The position numbers and the translations under genes were made by a program. A stretch of 64,000 bases of DNA. Source: CAZCAQ01 sp964496905 (GTDB taxonomy: Bacteria > Patescibacteriota > WWE3 > UBA101185 > UBA10185). Numbering within the stretch: the first letter of the stretch is position 1; each line of letters starts with the position of its first letter. The notes under the pieces were generated by a model that was given only the letters and a program-made list of their open reading frames with translations, had not been told where the DNA came from and did not search any database. Positions 34,230-43,015 of the stretch are shown piece by piece. The stretch is taken from NCBI GenBank assembly GCA_964496905.1, contig CAZCAQ010000001.1:1-64000 (forward strand), written 5' to 3'.

Positions 34230-34750
34230 TCAACGTACCCTTTTTGTTTTAGGCTATCTAGGGCAAAAAGCATAACTTCCTTTTTGTTGACGTGCAACAT
34301 ATCTGTAAAAACAAATCGAGCCTCTTTTTCGTTAAACCACCAAAAATCGCTAAATTGAGATTTTGTAATATCAATTTTGTCGTCCTCAAGTTCAGCAGTA
34401 AAAATGTAATATTTTTTTCCAATCATGGTAACCTCCTCGCCACTGTCGGTGCGTAAATCTTTAGAACCTTGCACTCTGTTTGGAAAATCGCTCTTTTTTT
34501 CGCCAATCATGGCTAAAGTTGAAGCAAGTTTTTCAATAACATATTCTCCTACTTCATCAGTTAAAAGCCGCATCAATGTTGTTTCAAATGTTTCTCCATT
34601 TTCTATACCTGTTTGAGGAAAAACCCACTGTTGATATTCTTTGGCGTAAAAAACCAATAACTTTTTTTTGCAAGTTAAAGTTATTAAAACGGAAGGCCTG
34701 TAGCCTTGTTTTCTTTCAGTATCAAATTGTAATAATAAATCGTCAGCCAT
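34226..34750 (-). CDS. Nudix-like protein with degenerate Nudix box
   Basis: A 174-residue protein resembling RppH and other Nudix hydrolases: the WVFPQTGIENGE block (about 42-53) fits the family, but the box then reads RLLTDEVGE where REUxEExG is expected. The Glu after Arg is Leu and the first Glu of the pair is Asp, so metal binding is doubtful. It could be a pseudoenzyme. An AAAGGAGA ribosome site is present. A 20-bp palindrome lies just upstream, and the gene overlaps udg by 4 nt. Confidence 0.7.
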   Translation of the reverse strand: MADDLLLQFDTERKQGYRPSVLITLTCKKKLLVFYAKEYQQWVFPQTGIENGETFETTLMRLLTDEVGEYVIEKLASTLAMIGEKKSDFPNRVQGSKDLRTDSGEEVTMIGKKYYIFTAELEDDKIDITKSQFSDFWWFNEKEARFVFTDMLHVNKKEVMLFALDSLKQKGYVE

Positions 34751-34783
34751 AATTAGTTTGTTCTCCTTTGAACAAAAGAGATG

Positions 34784-34803
34784 CCATATACTTTAGTATA
34801 TGG
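34784..34803. promoter_or_regulatory. Perfect 20-bp palindrome, candidate operator
   Basis: CCATATACT and AGTATATGG form 9-bp arms around TT. It lies between the stop of the Lon-like gene and the Nudix start. No T run follows, so it is more like a protein site than a terminator. Confidence 0.4.
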
Positions 34804-34807
34804 TAGC

Positions 34808-35875
34808 TCACTTAGGTAGATAATATTTTAAATTATCTGCCGTAATAGAAACAGAAGTAGATTTTCCTTCTACCAGTTCCTTTGCTACCTTTCTACAAAT
34901 TGCCTGTAAAGTGCGCTCTAAACTTCTAATTCCTGTATCAAAACCAAATGGACGGACAATTCCTGGCCATAAATCTGGCTGTATTATAAGTTCACCCTCT
35001 TTTAGCCCGGATCGTTCAAAAACCTTTGGCAACAAGTAATCGCGGGCAATTACAATTTTTTCCGCATCAGTGTAGGCAGGCATTTTAACAACTTCCATAC
35101 GGTCTAATAACGCTGAAGAAATTGTACCAAGATTATTTGCAGAACAAATAAACATAACCTGGGACAAATCCAAAGGATAGTCTATGTAATGATCTCTGTA
35201 CTCCACATTTTGTTTTGGGTCTAAAATTTCCAGCAAAACTGCCATAATGTCAGATCGCAAACCTTCTGCTCCACTAGCTTTATCAATTTCGTCAAGCAAA
35301 ATTACAGGGTTTGAGACTCCAGATCTAATTAACGCTTTAACAATCTGCCCTGGTTCTGCTTCGGCAAAACCTTTACCCTTACCTCTAATTTCCAAAACAG
35401 ATCCAATTGCACCCATAGCAATACGAACAAACTTGCGATCCAAAGCTTCGGCTATTGAATAGGCTAAAGTCGTTTTTCCAATACCCTGAAGACCAACAAG
35501 AAGCAAAATTGGCGCCTTTGCCAATGCATCTTCACCACGTCTTTGCATTAAAATCATTGCAGACAGGTATTCAAGCAAAAGTTCTTTAACATCTTCCATT
35601 CCATAGTGATTTTTATCTAAAGCTTGCTTTGCCAATGCAAGATCCAGTCGATCCGTTGACTTTACTCCCCATGGAATTTCACAAATTGTTTCAATGTAAC
35701 GTGATAACGTATCAAATTCCGAAGCATATCCACCTGTTTGAGCCATTCTGTTGAGGCGTTTTAACATGTTGTCAGTACGCAATCTAAGCTCTTCAGGGAT
35801 ATCCTTAGCTTTATCAAGCCTATCTGATAAAGCAGTTAGTTCTTCAAATAAAAATTTATCTTCGTTATTTACCAT
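34808..35875 (-). CDS. Lon-like AAA+ ATPase lacking the protease domain
   Basis: The 355 residues align in pattern with the Lon ATPase module: LPWG-like IPWGVKSTDRLDL (about 67-79), HYGMEDVKE, Walker A GLQGIGKT (128-135), Walker B VILLDEID (191-198), an Asn sensor (SANNL) and the LLDRME Arg region (257-261), followed by the small lid domain to the end. Neither the large N-terminal substrate domain nor the Ser-Lys protease domain is present, and there is no room for one before the stop. It may act as an unfoldase or chaperone, or serve another peptidase. It starts 4 nt after the stop of the zinc-ribbon membrane gene. Confidence 0.85.
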   Translation of the reverse strand: MVNNEDKFLFEELTALSDRLDKAKDIPEELRLRTDNMLKRLNRMAQTGGYASEFDTLSRYIETICEIPWGVKSTDRLDLALAKQALDKNHYGMEDVKELLLEYLSAMILMQRRGEDALAKAPILLLVGLQGIGKTTLAYSIAEALDRKFVRIAMGAIGSVLEIRGKGKGFAEAEPGQIVKALIRSGVSNPVILLDEIDKASGAEGLRSDIMAVLLEILDPKQNVEYRDHYIDYPLDLSQVMFICSANNLGTISSALLDRMEVVKMPAYTDAEKIVIARDYLLPKVFERSGLKEGELIIQPDLWPGIVRPFGFDTGIRSLERTLQAICRKVAKELVEGKSTSVSITADNLKYYLPK

Positions 35876-35879
35876 GTAT

Positions 35880-36890
35880 TTATTTACTTACTACAAATGC
35901 AGTTTCTTTAATTTTTAGCAATTTTGTAAAAAGTTCGTTTCTTGAGCCAAAGTACTTATTACTAAGTTCTTGAACAATTATAGTCGAATCCTCGGTATTT
36001 AATAAAATGACTCGCATTTGTCCATTTGGATTTAATGAGCTGACGGCCTTTACATACTCCGGATTTAGCGAAATTTTAAGTACTTGCCCATTTTTAACAC
36101 CTTCTACCGTTTTTATAACATTGTCACTTGCATTGTTCTGAAATACTACAAGCTTGTCGTCAATTATACGTGCTTTAAATTTGTTGTTATTAAAGTTTTT
36201 AAGCTCGTCCGCAAGTTTGGATCGATCCAACGGAGTAAAAACTGCCGCCCAGTAAATTTTTCCATTGTATTTAAAAGCAAAAAGCGAAAATCCATCCTGA
36301 TTAACTAAGCTTTTAAGCTTTACATAGTCACCAACGCTCATATTTAATAAATCTGAAGAAAGAATATTTTCGTGAAAATAACCAAAATCGGCAATTTCTG
36401 CATAAAAAACAGAATCAGAAGGTGCAAAGTCCTTACCACTAATAGTTTCAAAACTTACTGCTTTTGAGGAAAGCCCTAAATCCAGTGTTTTTGAGTAACT
36501 TGGTTGTACCCTTTTAAGAACAGCGGGCTGATAAACTGGTCGAGTTTTTAAATAAACATAAAAAATGCCAAAAAACACAATAAATCCAATTACTACAAAA
36601 AACAGAATAACTGCCATTTTTTGGTTAAAAGAGGCCTTATGCACTTTTTTGGTTTTTGCAGTTATTGAGTTAGAGTCTTCGTGCACAATTTTTTCGGACG
36701 TTTTTGGTGAATTTACTGCTTTTTTTCGTGAAAAATGAAATAGAGGTTGAAGACTATTATGCTCTCTTATCTTTATAGTACCTGGAAGCTTACCTAAGTT
36801 TTCGGGAAGCTCGGTTCCGCAATTTGAACAAAAATAGCTGTCATAATCTCCCAAGTATGTATTGCAAGTGGGACAAATTCTTATAGGCAT
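35880..36890 (-). CDS. Zinc-ribbon membrane protein
   Basis: About 336 residues: a four-Cys zinc ribbon at the N terminus (CPTC and CSNC within the first 30 residues), a basic linker, one membrane helix (about 90-112) and a large outer domain of unknown type. The ribbon would lie in the cytoplasm. I place the start at the ATG at 36890, because a TAGAAT box lies 7 nt upstream; the ATG-less extension to 36911 is less likely. It leads a unit with the Lon-like gene. Confidence 0.7.
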   Translation of the reverse strand: MPIRICPTCNTYLGDYDSYFCSNCGTELPENLGKLPGTIKIREHNSLQPLFHFSRKKAVNSPKTSEKIVHEDSNSITAKTKKVHKASFNQKMAVILFFVVIGFIVFFGIFYVYLKTRPVYQPAVLKRVQPSYSKTLDLGLSSKAVSFETISGKDFAPSDSVFYAEIADFGYFHENILSSDLLNMSVGDYVKLKSLVNQDGFSLFAFKYNGKIYWAAVFTPLDRSKLADELKNFNNNKFKARIIDDKLVVFQNNASDNVIKTVEGVKNGQVLKISLNPEYVKAVSSLNPNGQMRVILLNTEDSTIIVQELSNKYFGSRNELFTKLLKIKETAFVVSK

Positions 36891-36897
36891 TACTATT

Positions 36898-36903
36898 ATT
36901 CTA
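36898..36903 (-). promoter_or_regulatory. -10 box of the zinc-ribbon/Lon-like unit
   Basis: TAGAAT on the minus strand, 7 nt before the ATG at 36888-36890. Confidence 0.45.
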
Positions 36904-36947
36904 GCGTGCAAAGGCTAAATCTACCAGTTTAAGTTTGCAGATTAACT

Positions 36948-39206
36948 TTAGTACCTAGGTCTTCTATCCTGTCCATGGTTTCTACCACGATCGCGATTAC
37001 CTCCACCGTTTCTATTGTACCCGCCGTGGCTTCCACCACTTCGGCTATTACCACCATTTGGTCTGTCATTACCGCCATTGGAATCCTCTTGTGAGGATGC
37101 ATTTGGGTTTAGAGCTTTAATAGATAGGCTTGTCTTACCACTCATTTTATCTACACTTAAAACCTTTACTGTAACTTTTTGGCCAATTTCAAGGTGATCT
37201 GTTACGTTTTGAACATAACCATCAGAAATTTCGCTAATGTGTAGTAAACCTGATTTTCCTGGGTACAGTTCAACAAAGGCGCCAAAGTCTACTATGTCTT
37301 CAACAACGCCTTCAATTATTTCTCCGGGTTCAATTTCTCTAAGCATGTTCTTAACAATTTCTATAGCCGCCTTAGCCTTTTCTCTGTCAATTGCGCTGGC
37401 AACAACTGTGCCGTCTTGCTCTATGTTAATTTCAGCACCAGTTTTTTCTTGAATTTGCTTAATTGTTTTACCGCCTGCACCAATAATTAGGCCGATTTCT
37501 TCAGACAGAATTTTTGTTGATTCCATTTTTGGTGCGTATTGACTAACATCAGCTCTTGGTGCTTTCATTGTTGCTTCCATAGTATCCAATACTTTCATAC
37601 GACCATTGTGAGATTGCTCGAAAATCTTTGGAATAATATCAATTGGAATGCCGTTTGCTTTAATATCGCATTGAATTGCAGTCACACCTGTTCGTGTACC
37701 TGTCATTTTAAAGTCCATAAAGCCATACGCGTCTTCCTTGTACGCCAAGTCGGTCATTATTAAGTATTTGGACATATCTTCGTTAACAATCAATCCTACG
37801 CCAACGCCACCAACCATGTCTTTAATTGGTACACCTGCATCCATTAATGCCAAGGTTGAACCACAAGTAGCGGCCATTGAGGTTGATCCGCTTGAAGACA
37901 AGATTTCTGTAACTACAACCATTGTGTATGGAAATTCCTCTTTTGATGGTAAAACTGGTCTTAATGCTTTTTCAGCCAACATTCCGTGTCCAATTTCTCT
38001 GTTTTTAGGCATTCCGCCAATTCTTCCAGTTTCTCCTGATGCATAAGGAGGCATGTTGTAAAAGTGCATATATCTTTTGGTTTCCTCACCGTACATATCT
38101 TGAACAATAAGTTCCATGTTTGGCGCACCCAATGTTGTAATAGTTAAAGCCTGGGTAATACCTCGTGTAAATAAAGCACTTCCATGAGTTCTTGGTAAAA
38201 CACCTGTTTCGGCGCTAAGTTGTCTAACTTCATCAATAGCTCTACCATCTGGTCTTTTGTGTTCTTCTAAAACCATATTTTGCAGTGCAAGCTTTTCAAA
38301 GTGAGTGTATGCCTTATCAATGTCGGTTTTTTTATATTTACCCTCAAATTTAACGTAAAGGCCTTCTAGCAATAGCTTAACTCTTTCTTTCATTGCGACT
38401 TTGTCTAGAGCAGCTGTAAAAAGTTCAGCTATATCTTTAGCAACTAGTGGGCTTATTTCGTCTAACATTGCTTGATCCAATTTGCTTGAGACGTAAGGAT
38501 ATTTTTCACCAGTAGGATTAACCTCGGTAGCAAATTCTTTTATAAAATCTAACAAAACTTGTGATTCTTCTCTGGCTAAATCTATTCCCGCTAAAATTTT
38601 TTCTTCTGGTAAATTGTTAGACTCTGCTTCGATTGCTAAGAATTTTTTGTCATCACCTGCAAATGAAACATTTAAGTCTAAATCTGAGTGTTCTTTTAAA
38701 AAGTCTATAGTTGGACAAATAGTATATTCGCCATTTGCATACCCAACGCTCAAAGACATTGATGGGCCATTCCACGGAATTTTAGAAGCATGTAAGCATG
38801 CTGAAATCGCATTCATAAAAACAAATTCTGGTGATACCTCATTATCTAGTGACAAAACAAGACCTACAACTTGAACTTCATTGCGCAAGTCAGCTGGAAA
38901 TAATGGCCTAATTGCGTGATCTGCCAATCTTTGGCTAATTATGGCCTCATCGGTTGCGCGACCATCTCTTTTTACAAATCTTGAGGTTTTTATACTGCCG
39001 CTTGCGTATAGATTTTCTTGATAACTAACTTGTAGAGGTACGCCATCATAATCTGGATTCCCTTCTCCCATTGTTGAGTTTACCAAAACAACTGTGTCTC
39101 CATACGATGCCCTAATTGACATGTCAGCTTGAAATGCAAGCTTGCCTGTTTCGAGCACAAATTTTTTACCCTTAAAGTCTAGTTCTTTTCTTACGTGTTT
39201 ATTCAT
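36948..39206 (-). CDS. pnp: Polynucleotide phosphorylase
   Basis: A 3'-5' phosphorolytic exoribonuclease. Two RNase PH cores are joined by a helical domain (about 1-540), followed by the KH domain (with LIIGAGGKTIKQIQEKTGAEI at about 555-575) and an S1 domain (EIIEGVVEDIVDFGAFVELYP...). The C terminus is a Gly/Asn/Arg-rich tail of about 50 residues with RGG-like repeats, which probably adds RNA binding. Its 752 residues are normal. It follows rpsO across a hairpin region, as in many bacteria. Confidence 0.96.
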   Translation of the reverse strand: MNKHVRKELDFKGKKFVLETGKLAFQADMSIRASYGDTVVLVNSTMGEGNPDYDGVPLQVSYQENLYASGSIKTSRFVKRDGRATDEAIISQRLADHAIRPLFPADLRNEVQVVGLVLSLDNEVSPEFVFMNAISACLHASKIPWNGPSMSLSVGYANGEYTICPTIDFLKEHSDLDLNVSFAGDDKKFLAIEAESNNLPEEKILAGIDLAREESQVLLDFIKEFATEVNPTGEKYPYVSSKLDQAMLDEISPLVAKDIAELFTAALDKVAMKERVKLLLEGLYVKFEGKYKKTDIDKAYTHFEKLALQNMVLEEHKRPDGRAIDEVRQLSAETGVLPRTHGSALFTRGITQALTITTLGAPNMELIVQDMYGEETKRYMHFYNMPPYASGETGRIGGMPKNREIGHGMLAEKALRPVLPSKEEFPYTMVVVTEILSSSGSTSMAATCGSTLALMDAGVPIKDMVGGVGVGLIVNEDMSKYLIMTDLAYKEDAYGFMDFKMTGTRTGVTAIQCDIKANGIPIDIIPKIFEQSHNGRMKVLDTMEATMKAPRADVSQYAPKMESTKILSEEIGLIIGAGGKTIKQIQEKTGAEINIEQDGTVVASAIDREKAKAAIEIVKNMLREIEPGEIIEGVVEDIVDFGAFVELYPGKSGLLHISEISDGYVQNVTDHLEIGQKVTVKVLSVDKMSGKTSLSIKALNPNASSQEDSNGGNDRPNGGNSRSGGSHGGYNRNGGGNRDRGRNHGQDRRPRY

Positions 39207-39246
39207 ATTTTATAGAATGTATTTGGTCGAACTTCTTCGACAAAGA

Positions 39247-39326
39247 GTTGTGGTGGAAGATTAAGAAACGTAATGCTGCCTTGCTTTTTTTGCTAGCAAT
39301 ATTCCACTTCCTAAGTCTTCCGCAAC
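39247..39326 (-). promoter_or_regulatory. Long imperfect stem-loop in the rpsO-pnp intergenic region
   Basis: Two arms, 39247-39267 and 39308-39326, pair on the transcript as GGAAGA/UCUUCC, then UUAGGAA/UUCUUAA with one bulged C and one G-U, then GUUG/CAAC. A smaller TTGC/GCAA hairpin lies inside. It sits where E. coli has its RNase III site for PNPase autocontrol. Confidence 0.6.
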
Positions 39327-39361
39327 CCAAAAATTAATTAAATTACCGCACTACTGCGTGT

Positions 39362-39631
39362 TTACTGTCTAAGCTCTAATTTTTCTAATAATAGAGCGTA
39401 TCTCTCTTCATTCTTCTTTTTTAAGTACATCAAAAGTCTGCGTCTTTTGCCTACCATTTGTAAAAGGCCTCTTCTTGAGTGATTGTCTTTTTTGTGAGTC
39501 TTTAGGTGATCGGTAAGCTTAGTAATTTGCTCGGTCAATAGGGCTATTTGAACTTCTGGAGACCCAGTGTCTGCTTGGTGGAGTTGATTATCTCCGATTA
39601 TTTTTGATTTGTTATTCTTGTTTAGCGACAT
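39362..39631 (-). CDS. rpsO: 30S ribosomal protein S15
   Basis: A primary 16S rRNA-binding protein of the 30S platform. The 89 residues contain the full signature: DTGSPEVQIALLTEQITKLTDHLKTHKKDNHSRRGLL-type sequence through RRRLLMYLK. Size and order (before pnp) are as in most bacteria. Confidence 0.97.
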   Translation of the reverse strand: MSLNKNNKSKIIGDNQLHQADTGSPEVQIALLTEQITKLTDHLKTHKKDNHSRRGLLQMVGKRRRLLMYLKKKNEERYALLLEKLELRQ

Positions 39632-39659
39632 AATACTTTGCTATATTAGCAATTCTAGC

Positions 39660-40325
39660 TTACAAAATCAAATTTTGAGCGCCAATGCTCATTCCCTTTA
39701 ACAACGAAAGGGCTGCATTTTTTGGCACTCTTAAATTCCAAATTGGAGCCTTTTGAAAAATTAAGTAACTAAGTCCATCTGCTTCTGGCTCAATAATATT
39801 TACAACACCAAATCTAACATTAGATTTTGTTATATCAATATTTACTATTTTTGCTTGGCGAATTTCATCTTGGAGCATTTCGTAAGTAGAACCTAAGTTT
39901 TCAAGGTTTTGAGCACCTATGACAAAACATAAGTCAAAGTCGTATGAAGAGACTTTTGAACTTACATGAGCGTGTACGTCAAAGTCGGCTGGAATTGGAC
40001 CAAGCCTAAAAGTTAGAATATTATCTTCAGTATTGTATTTAACGCTATCAACTTGAGTTCCTTGATAATTGACCGAAACTACTAGGTCCCGTTCTTGAAG
40101 TGTATTAACTACATCTAATGGGGAAATGAGCCCTTCAGCGCCCTCTGGAAGCTCGCCAGGGTATATAAAATGCACTGTTTTGTCAGCCTCTTTAAGCATT
40201 TGTGCTAAAGCAGCGCCTGCAGCAAAAGCGTCAAGTCCTGCAATTTTTGACGGTATAACGGCTATATTTTTAGCTTCGCTAATTAGTTGTGCAACGTCTT
40301 CGTGTCTATTTATATCTATTTGCAT
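39660..40325 (-). CDS. DHH-family protein with lost catalytic motifs
   Basis: A 221-residue protein at the place where NrnA-type DHH phosphodiesterases usually lie (infB-nrnA-rpsO). The fold pattern is recognisable: an N-terminal strand-helix (IAGLDAFAAGAALAQMLKEAD), and VNIDITKSNVRFGVVNIIEP (162-181), which parallels the DHH motif region NIDHHxSNxxFG. Here DHH reads DIT (164-166), and the first Asp motif (usually PDxDA) reads KIAGLDA. The DHHA1 domain is also missing. It is therefore probably not an active nuclease. Confidence 0.7.
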   Translation of the reverse strand: MQIDINRHEDVAQLISEAKNIAVIPSKIAGLDAFAAGAALAQMLKEADKTVHFIYPGELPEGAEGLISPLDVVNTLQERDLVVSVNYQGTQVDSVKYNTEDNILTFRLGPIPADFDVHAHVSSKVSSYDFDLCFVIGAQNLENLGSTYEMLQDEIRQAKIVNIDITKSNVRFGVVNIIEPEADGLSYLIFQKAPIWNLRVPKNAALSLLKGMSIGAQNLIL

Positions 40326-40448
40326 ATGTTTTTGGTTGATTTAACAAGGCAAGTTAAGGGCGGGGTGATTGTTAATGCAACGAGGATTGTACCAAAAATA
40401 GGGCTATAGGTCAACCTGTAACATGAATGCTAAATTCACGTAGCACCT

Positions 40449-41348
40449 CTATTTTTTCCTATTACGTCTTTCTTCCAGTCTTGTTAGTAGTGGTACTTTT
40501 GGCTTAAAAAAGCCCTCAGGATCGTTTAAATACTTATCGGACATATCACAATAGAAATTTAACACATATGCGAAACCGGCAAAGCCATTAAGCTGGGCAG
40601 CCTTAGTCGGGTAACCATCTCCCGGATCGACATAAAAAGCATCTATTACAGCAGGCATCAGCTCATTGTGTATAAATGACACACCGGTTATATCACTGGG
40701 TAGCTCAATTGGGGAAAGGAACATTAGGGGACCAGCAACAGCATATTGATTACTCATTGCTTCCTTAAAATCATCTTGATCGGGAAATTCCTTGGCAAAA
40801 ATACATCGCATAATATGATCACTAAGAACCTCCAGACCCGCTTTCATACCCTGTACATCACTGCCTTGTACCTTACCAAGGATACTACTTTTTAAATCAA
40901 GTTCGCTTATGTCAGTAAAACCATACTGTTGAAGTATCTCCTTAAGTTTACTACCACGCATACCAGCCCTAAACTGATGTGACATTTTAGAATAAAATGA
41001 TACTTCTTGTTTTGAAATTCCTGGAAATCGGCTTTGAACACTAGGTACATCAGTAGCACCCAAAAAATCATTTACCATCAATTCCAACATCAACGCAGGA
41101 ACTATTGCTTGTTGTTCAATATCACTAAGGCCTTCAAGAATGTGAGTACGTGACTCAAGTAAAGTAGATATGCTTTTGGCAGCCTCTTCCGAATTAATAT
41201 GTTGTGCAAAACTGGCTTCTTTTTCACCAAAGTTTCCAGGTTCTGCTGGAGGCAGATCGTCTGGATTTACCCAACCGTCAAAGTTTAATTCATTTATGAA
41301 GCCGTCGTAAGCATTTTCATTGTTTGGTGTACCATTAATACCAGCCAT
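40449..41348 (-). CDS. Hypothetical protein between infB and the DHH gene
   Basis: A 299-residue soluble acidic protein, mostly helical, with a disordered first 50 residues and a basic end (LTRLEERRNRKK). I see no known motif. It takes the place where rbfA is often found in this gene cluster but does not resemble RbfA. A TACACT box 7 nt before the ATG suggests its own promoter. Confidence 0.65.
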   Translation of the reverse strand: MAGINGTPNNENAYDGFINELNFDGWVNPDDLPPAEPGNFGEKEASFAQHINSEEAAKSISTLLESRTHILEGLSDIEQQAIVPALMLELMVNDFLGATDVPSVQSRFPGISKQEVSFYSKMSHQFRAGMRGSKLKEILQQYGFTDISELDLKSSILGKVQGSDVQGMKAGLEVLSDHIMRCIFAKEFPDQDDFKEAMSNQYAVAGPLMFLSPIELPSDITGVSFIHNELMPAVIDAFYVDPGDGYPTKAAQLNGFAGFAYVLNFYCDMSDKYLNDPEGFFKPKVPLLTRLEERRNRKK

Positions 41349-41355
41349 ACTAATA

Positions 41356-41361
41356 AGTGTA
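41356..41361 (-). promoter_or_regulatory. -10 box of the 299-residue hypothetical
   Basis: TACACT on the minus strand, 7 nt before the ATG at 41346-41348. Confidence 0.4.
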
Positions 41362-41380
41362 AGTAATTATGAGGAACTTA

Positions 41381-42877
41381 TCAATTTATAACTTCAATAA
41401 AAAAACCAGCTTCGGCGGTTTCAAATTGAGGCTTTAAAAACACTCCACATTCGTTATCTTTACCTACAATAGCGACCTCGTCGGCTTTAATTTTTAAACG
41501 CTTAATGTTTCCGGTGTAAACAGGAATGTCATCCTTGGTTACATCAGCTGGGTTTTTGGTATAAATGCTAACGCGCTTGCCAACTTTTAAGGCACCAGCA
41601 AGAACTTTGCAACCAATAACAATGTCTCCTGATGGAAGTTTAAAAATCTTTAAAACTTCAGCACGACCGCGAACTTTTGCTTCATCGTCAAAAGCGGCAC
41701 TTTGTAACATTTCAGTAGCTTCGTCTAGTAACGAATAAATTGTGTGATAAATTTTTACGGGGATGTGTTTTTCTTCGGCCATATCCAACGCACTTTGAGC
41801 TGCTTTTACGTTAAATCCCAAAATTACGCTTTTTGTTCCAGTTGCAAGAGTTATATCTGAATCACTAATATCGCCAGAACCTGTGTAAATAAACTTTATT
41901 GAAAAATCCGCCGTGGCAGCACTTGTAACAATATCGGCCAAACTTGCTTTTATTGCTTCTAAAGTTCCCTGAGTATCTGCTTTTAAAATAACACCAATTA
42001 CTTTTTTTGTATCTTTTCCAATAATTTCTGATCTAGTTTCATCAACAGTTAGTTCAGCTAATTCACTGCCTTTACGGACTAAAATATCTCCAGCGTTCAA
42101 AACTTTTTTAAAACCCAGAATTTCAACCGGAACTGATGGACCCGCACTTTTTATACTTTTACCTAAATCATCAGTTAAAAGCTTTATTTTGGCCAAAGAA
42201 CCACTTGCCATAACTTCGTCTCCAACGTGTAAAGTTCCGTTTTTAACAATTGCGTGAACAACCGGGCCCTTTTGTCTGTCCATCTTTGATTCCAAAATAA
42301 AGGCTTCAAGCTCACCCTCAGCATCAGCTTTTAATTCAGCTAAGTCTGCCAATAGTAAAATGGATTCTAGTAATTTATCTAAATTTGTCCCTTTTGTAGC
42401 TGAAACTTCAACGCTCATAATGTCGCCGCCCCAGTCTTCAACCAAAACATTTTCAACGGCTAACATTTGTTTGGCTTTTTGAATATCGGCTTGAGGCATG
42501 TCGATTTTATTTATGGCAACAATCATTGGGACTCCTGCGTTTTTAATGTGAGAGATTGCTTCTTTTGTTTGAGGCATTACGCCGTCATCAGCAGCAACGA
42601 CCAAAACAACGATATCGGCAACTTTTCCACCCCGAGATCGCATGTTTGTAAAAGCAGCGTGGCCTGGAGTATCTATAAATGTAATTTTTCGAGAATTGTA
42701 GTCTATTTGATAAGCAGAAGTGTGTTGAGTAATACCACCAAACTCTTTATCTGCAACGTGAGTTTTGCGTATGGCATCAAGAAGGGAAGTTTTCCCATGA
42801 TCGACGTGCCCCATAATTGTAACGACTGGTGCTCGTAAAACATCTTTAGTTGTGCTTGTAGCATTATTTGATTGCAT
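41381..42877 (-). CDS. infB: Translation initiation factor IF-2, core form
   Basis: A GTPase that brings initiator tRNA to the 30S subunit. The protein begins almost directly with the G domain: GHVDHGKTS at about 23-31, DTPGHAAF (G3), NKID (G4). Domains II to IV follow. Its 498 residues correspond to the conserved core; the long N-terminal region and IF2N repeats seen in most bacteria are absent. It lies after nusA in the usual order. Confidence 0.95.
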   Translation of the reverse strand: MQSNNATSTTKDVLRAPVVTIMGHVDHGKTSLLDAIRKTHVADKEFGGITQHTSAYQIDYNSRKITFIDTPGHAAFTNMRSRGGKVADIVVLVVAADDGVMPQTKEAISHIKNAGVPMIVAINKIDMPQADIQKAKQMLAVENVLVEDWGGDIMSVEVSATKGTNLDKLLESILLLADLAELKADAEGELEAFILESKMDRQKGPVVHAIVKNGTLHVGDEVMASGSLAKIKLLTDDLGKSIKSAGPSVPVEILGFKKVLNAGDILVRKGSELAELTVDETRSEIIGKDTKKVIGVILKADTQGTLEAIKASLADIVTSAATADFSIKFIYTGSGDISDSDITLATGTKSVILGFNVKAAQSALDMAEEKHIPVKIYHTIYSLLDEATEMLQSAAFDDEAKVRGRAEVLKIFKLPSGDIVIGCKVLAGALKVGKRVSIYTKNPADVTKDDIPVYTGNIKRLKIKADEVAIVGKDNECGVFLKPQFETAEAGFFIEVIN

Positions 42878-42957
42878 GTTGTTTGTACTTCTCTCACTTT
42901 TGGTTCAGTTTTTATTTCCTGCGAGAATACTCCACGATTTATCACAGAGACGAGAGC

Positions 42958-43012
42958 AAAAAAGGACGAAGCAGGAAAGAAGCGTCCGAAGACTTTAGTC
43001 TGAGGAGTCTTC
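42958..43012 (-). terminator. Two hairpins after nusA, partial terminator
   Basis: On the minus strand, arms AGTCTTC/GAAGACT (43006-43012 and 42988-42994) abut the nusA stop. A second small stem (GGACG/CGTCC, 42964-42968 and 42983-42987) is followed by six T (RC of 42958-42963). It may reduce read-through into infB. Confidence 0.5.
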
Positions 43013-43015
43013 AGT

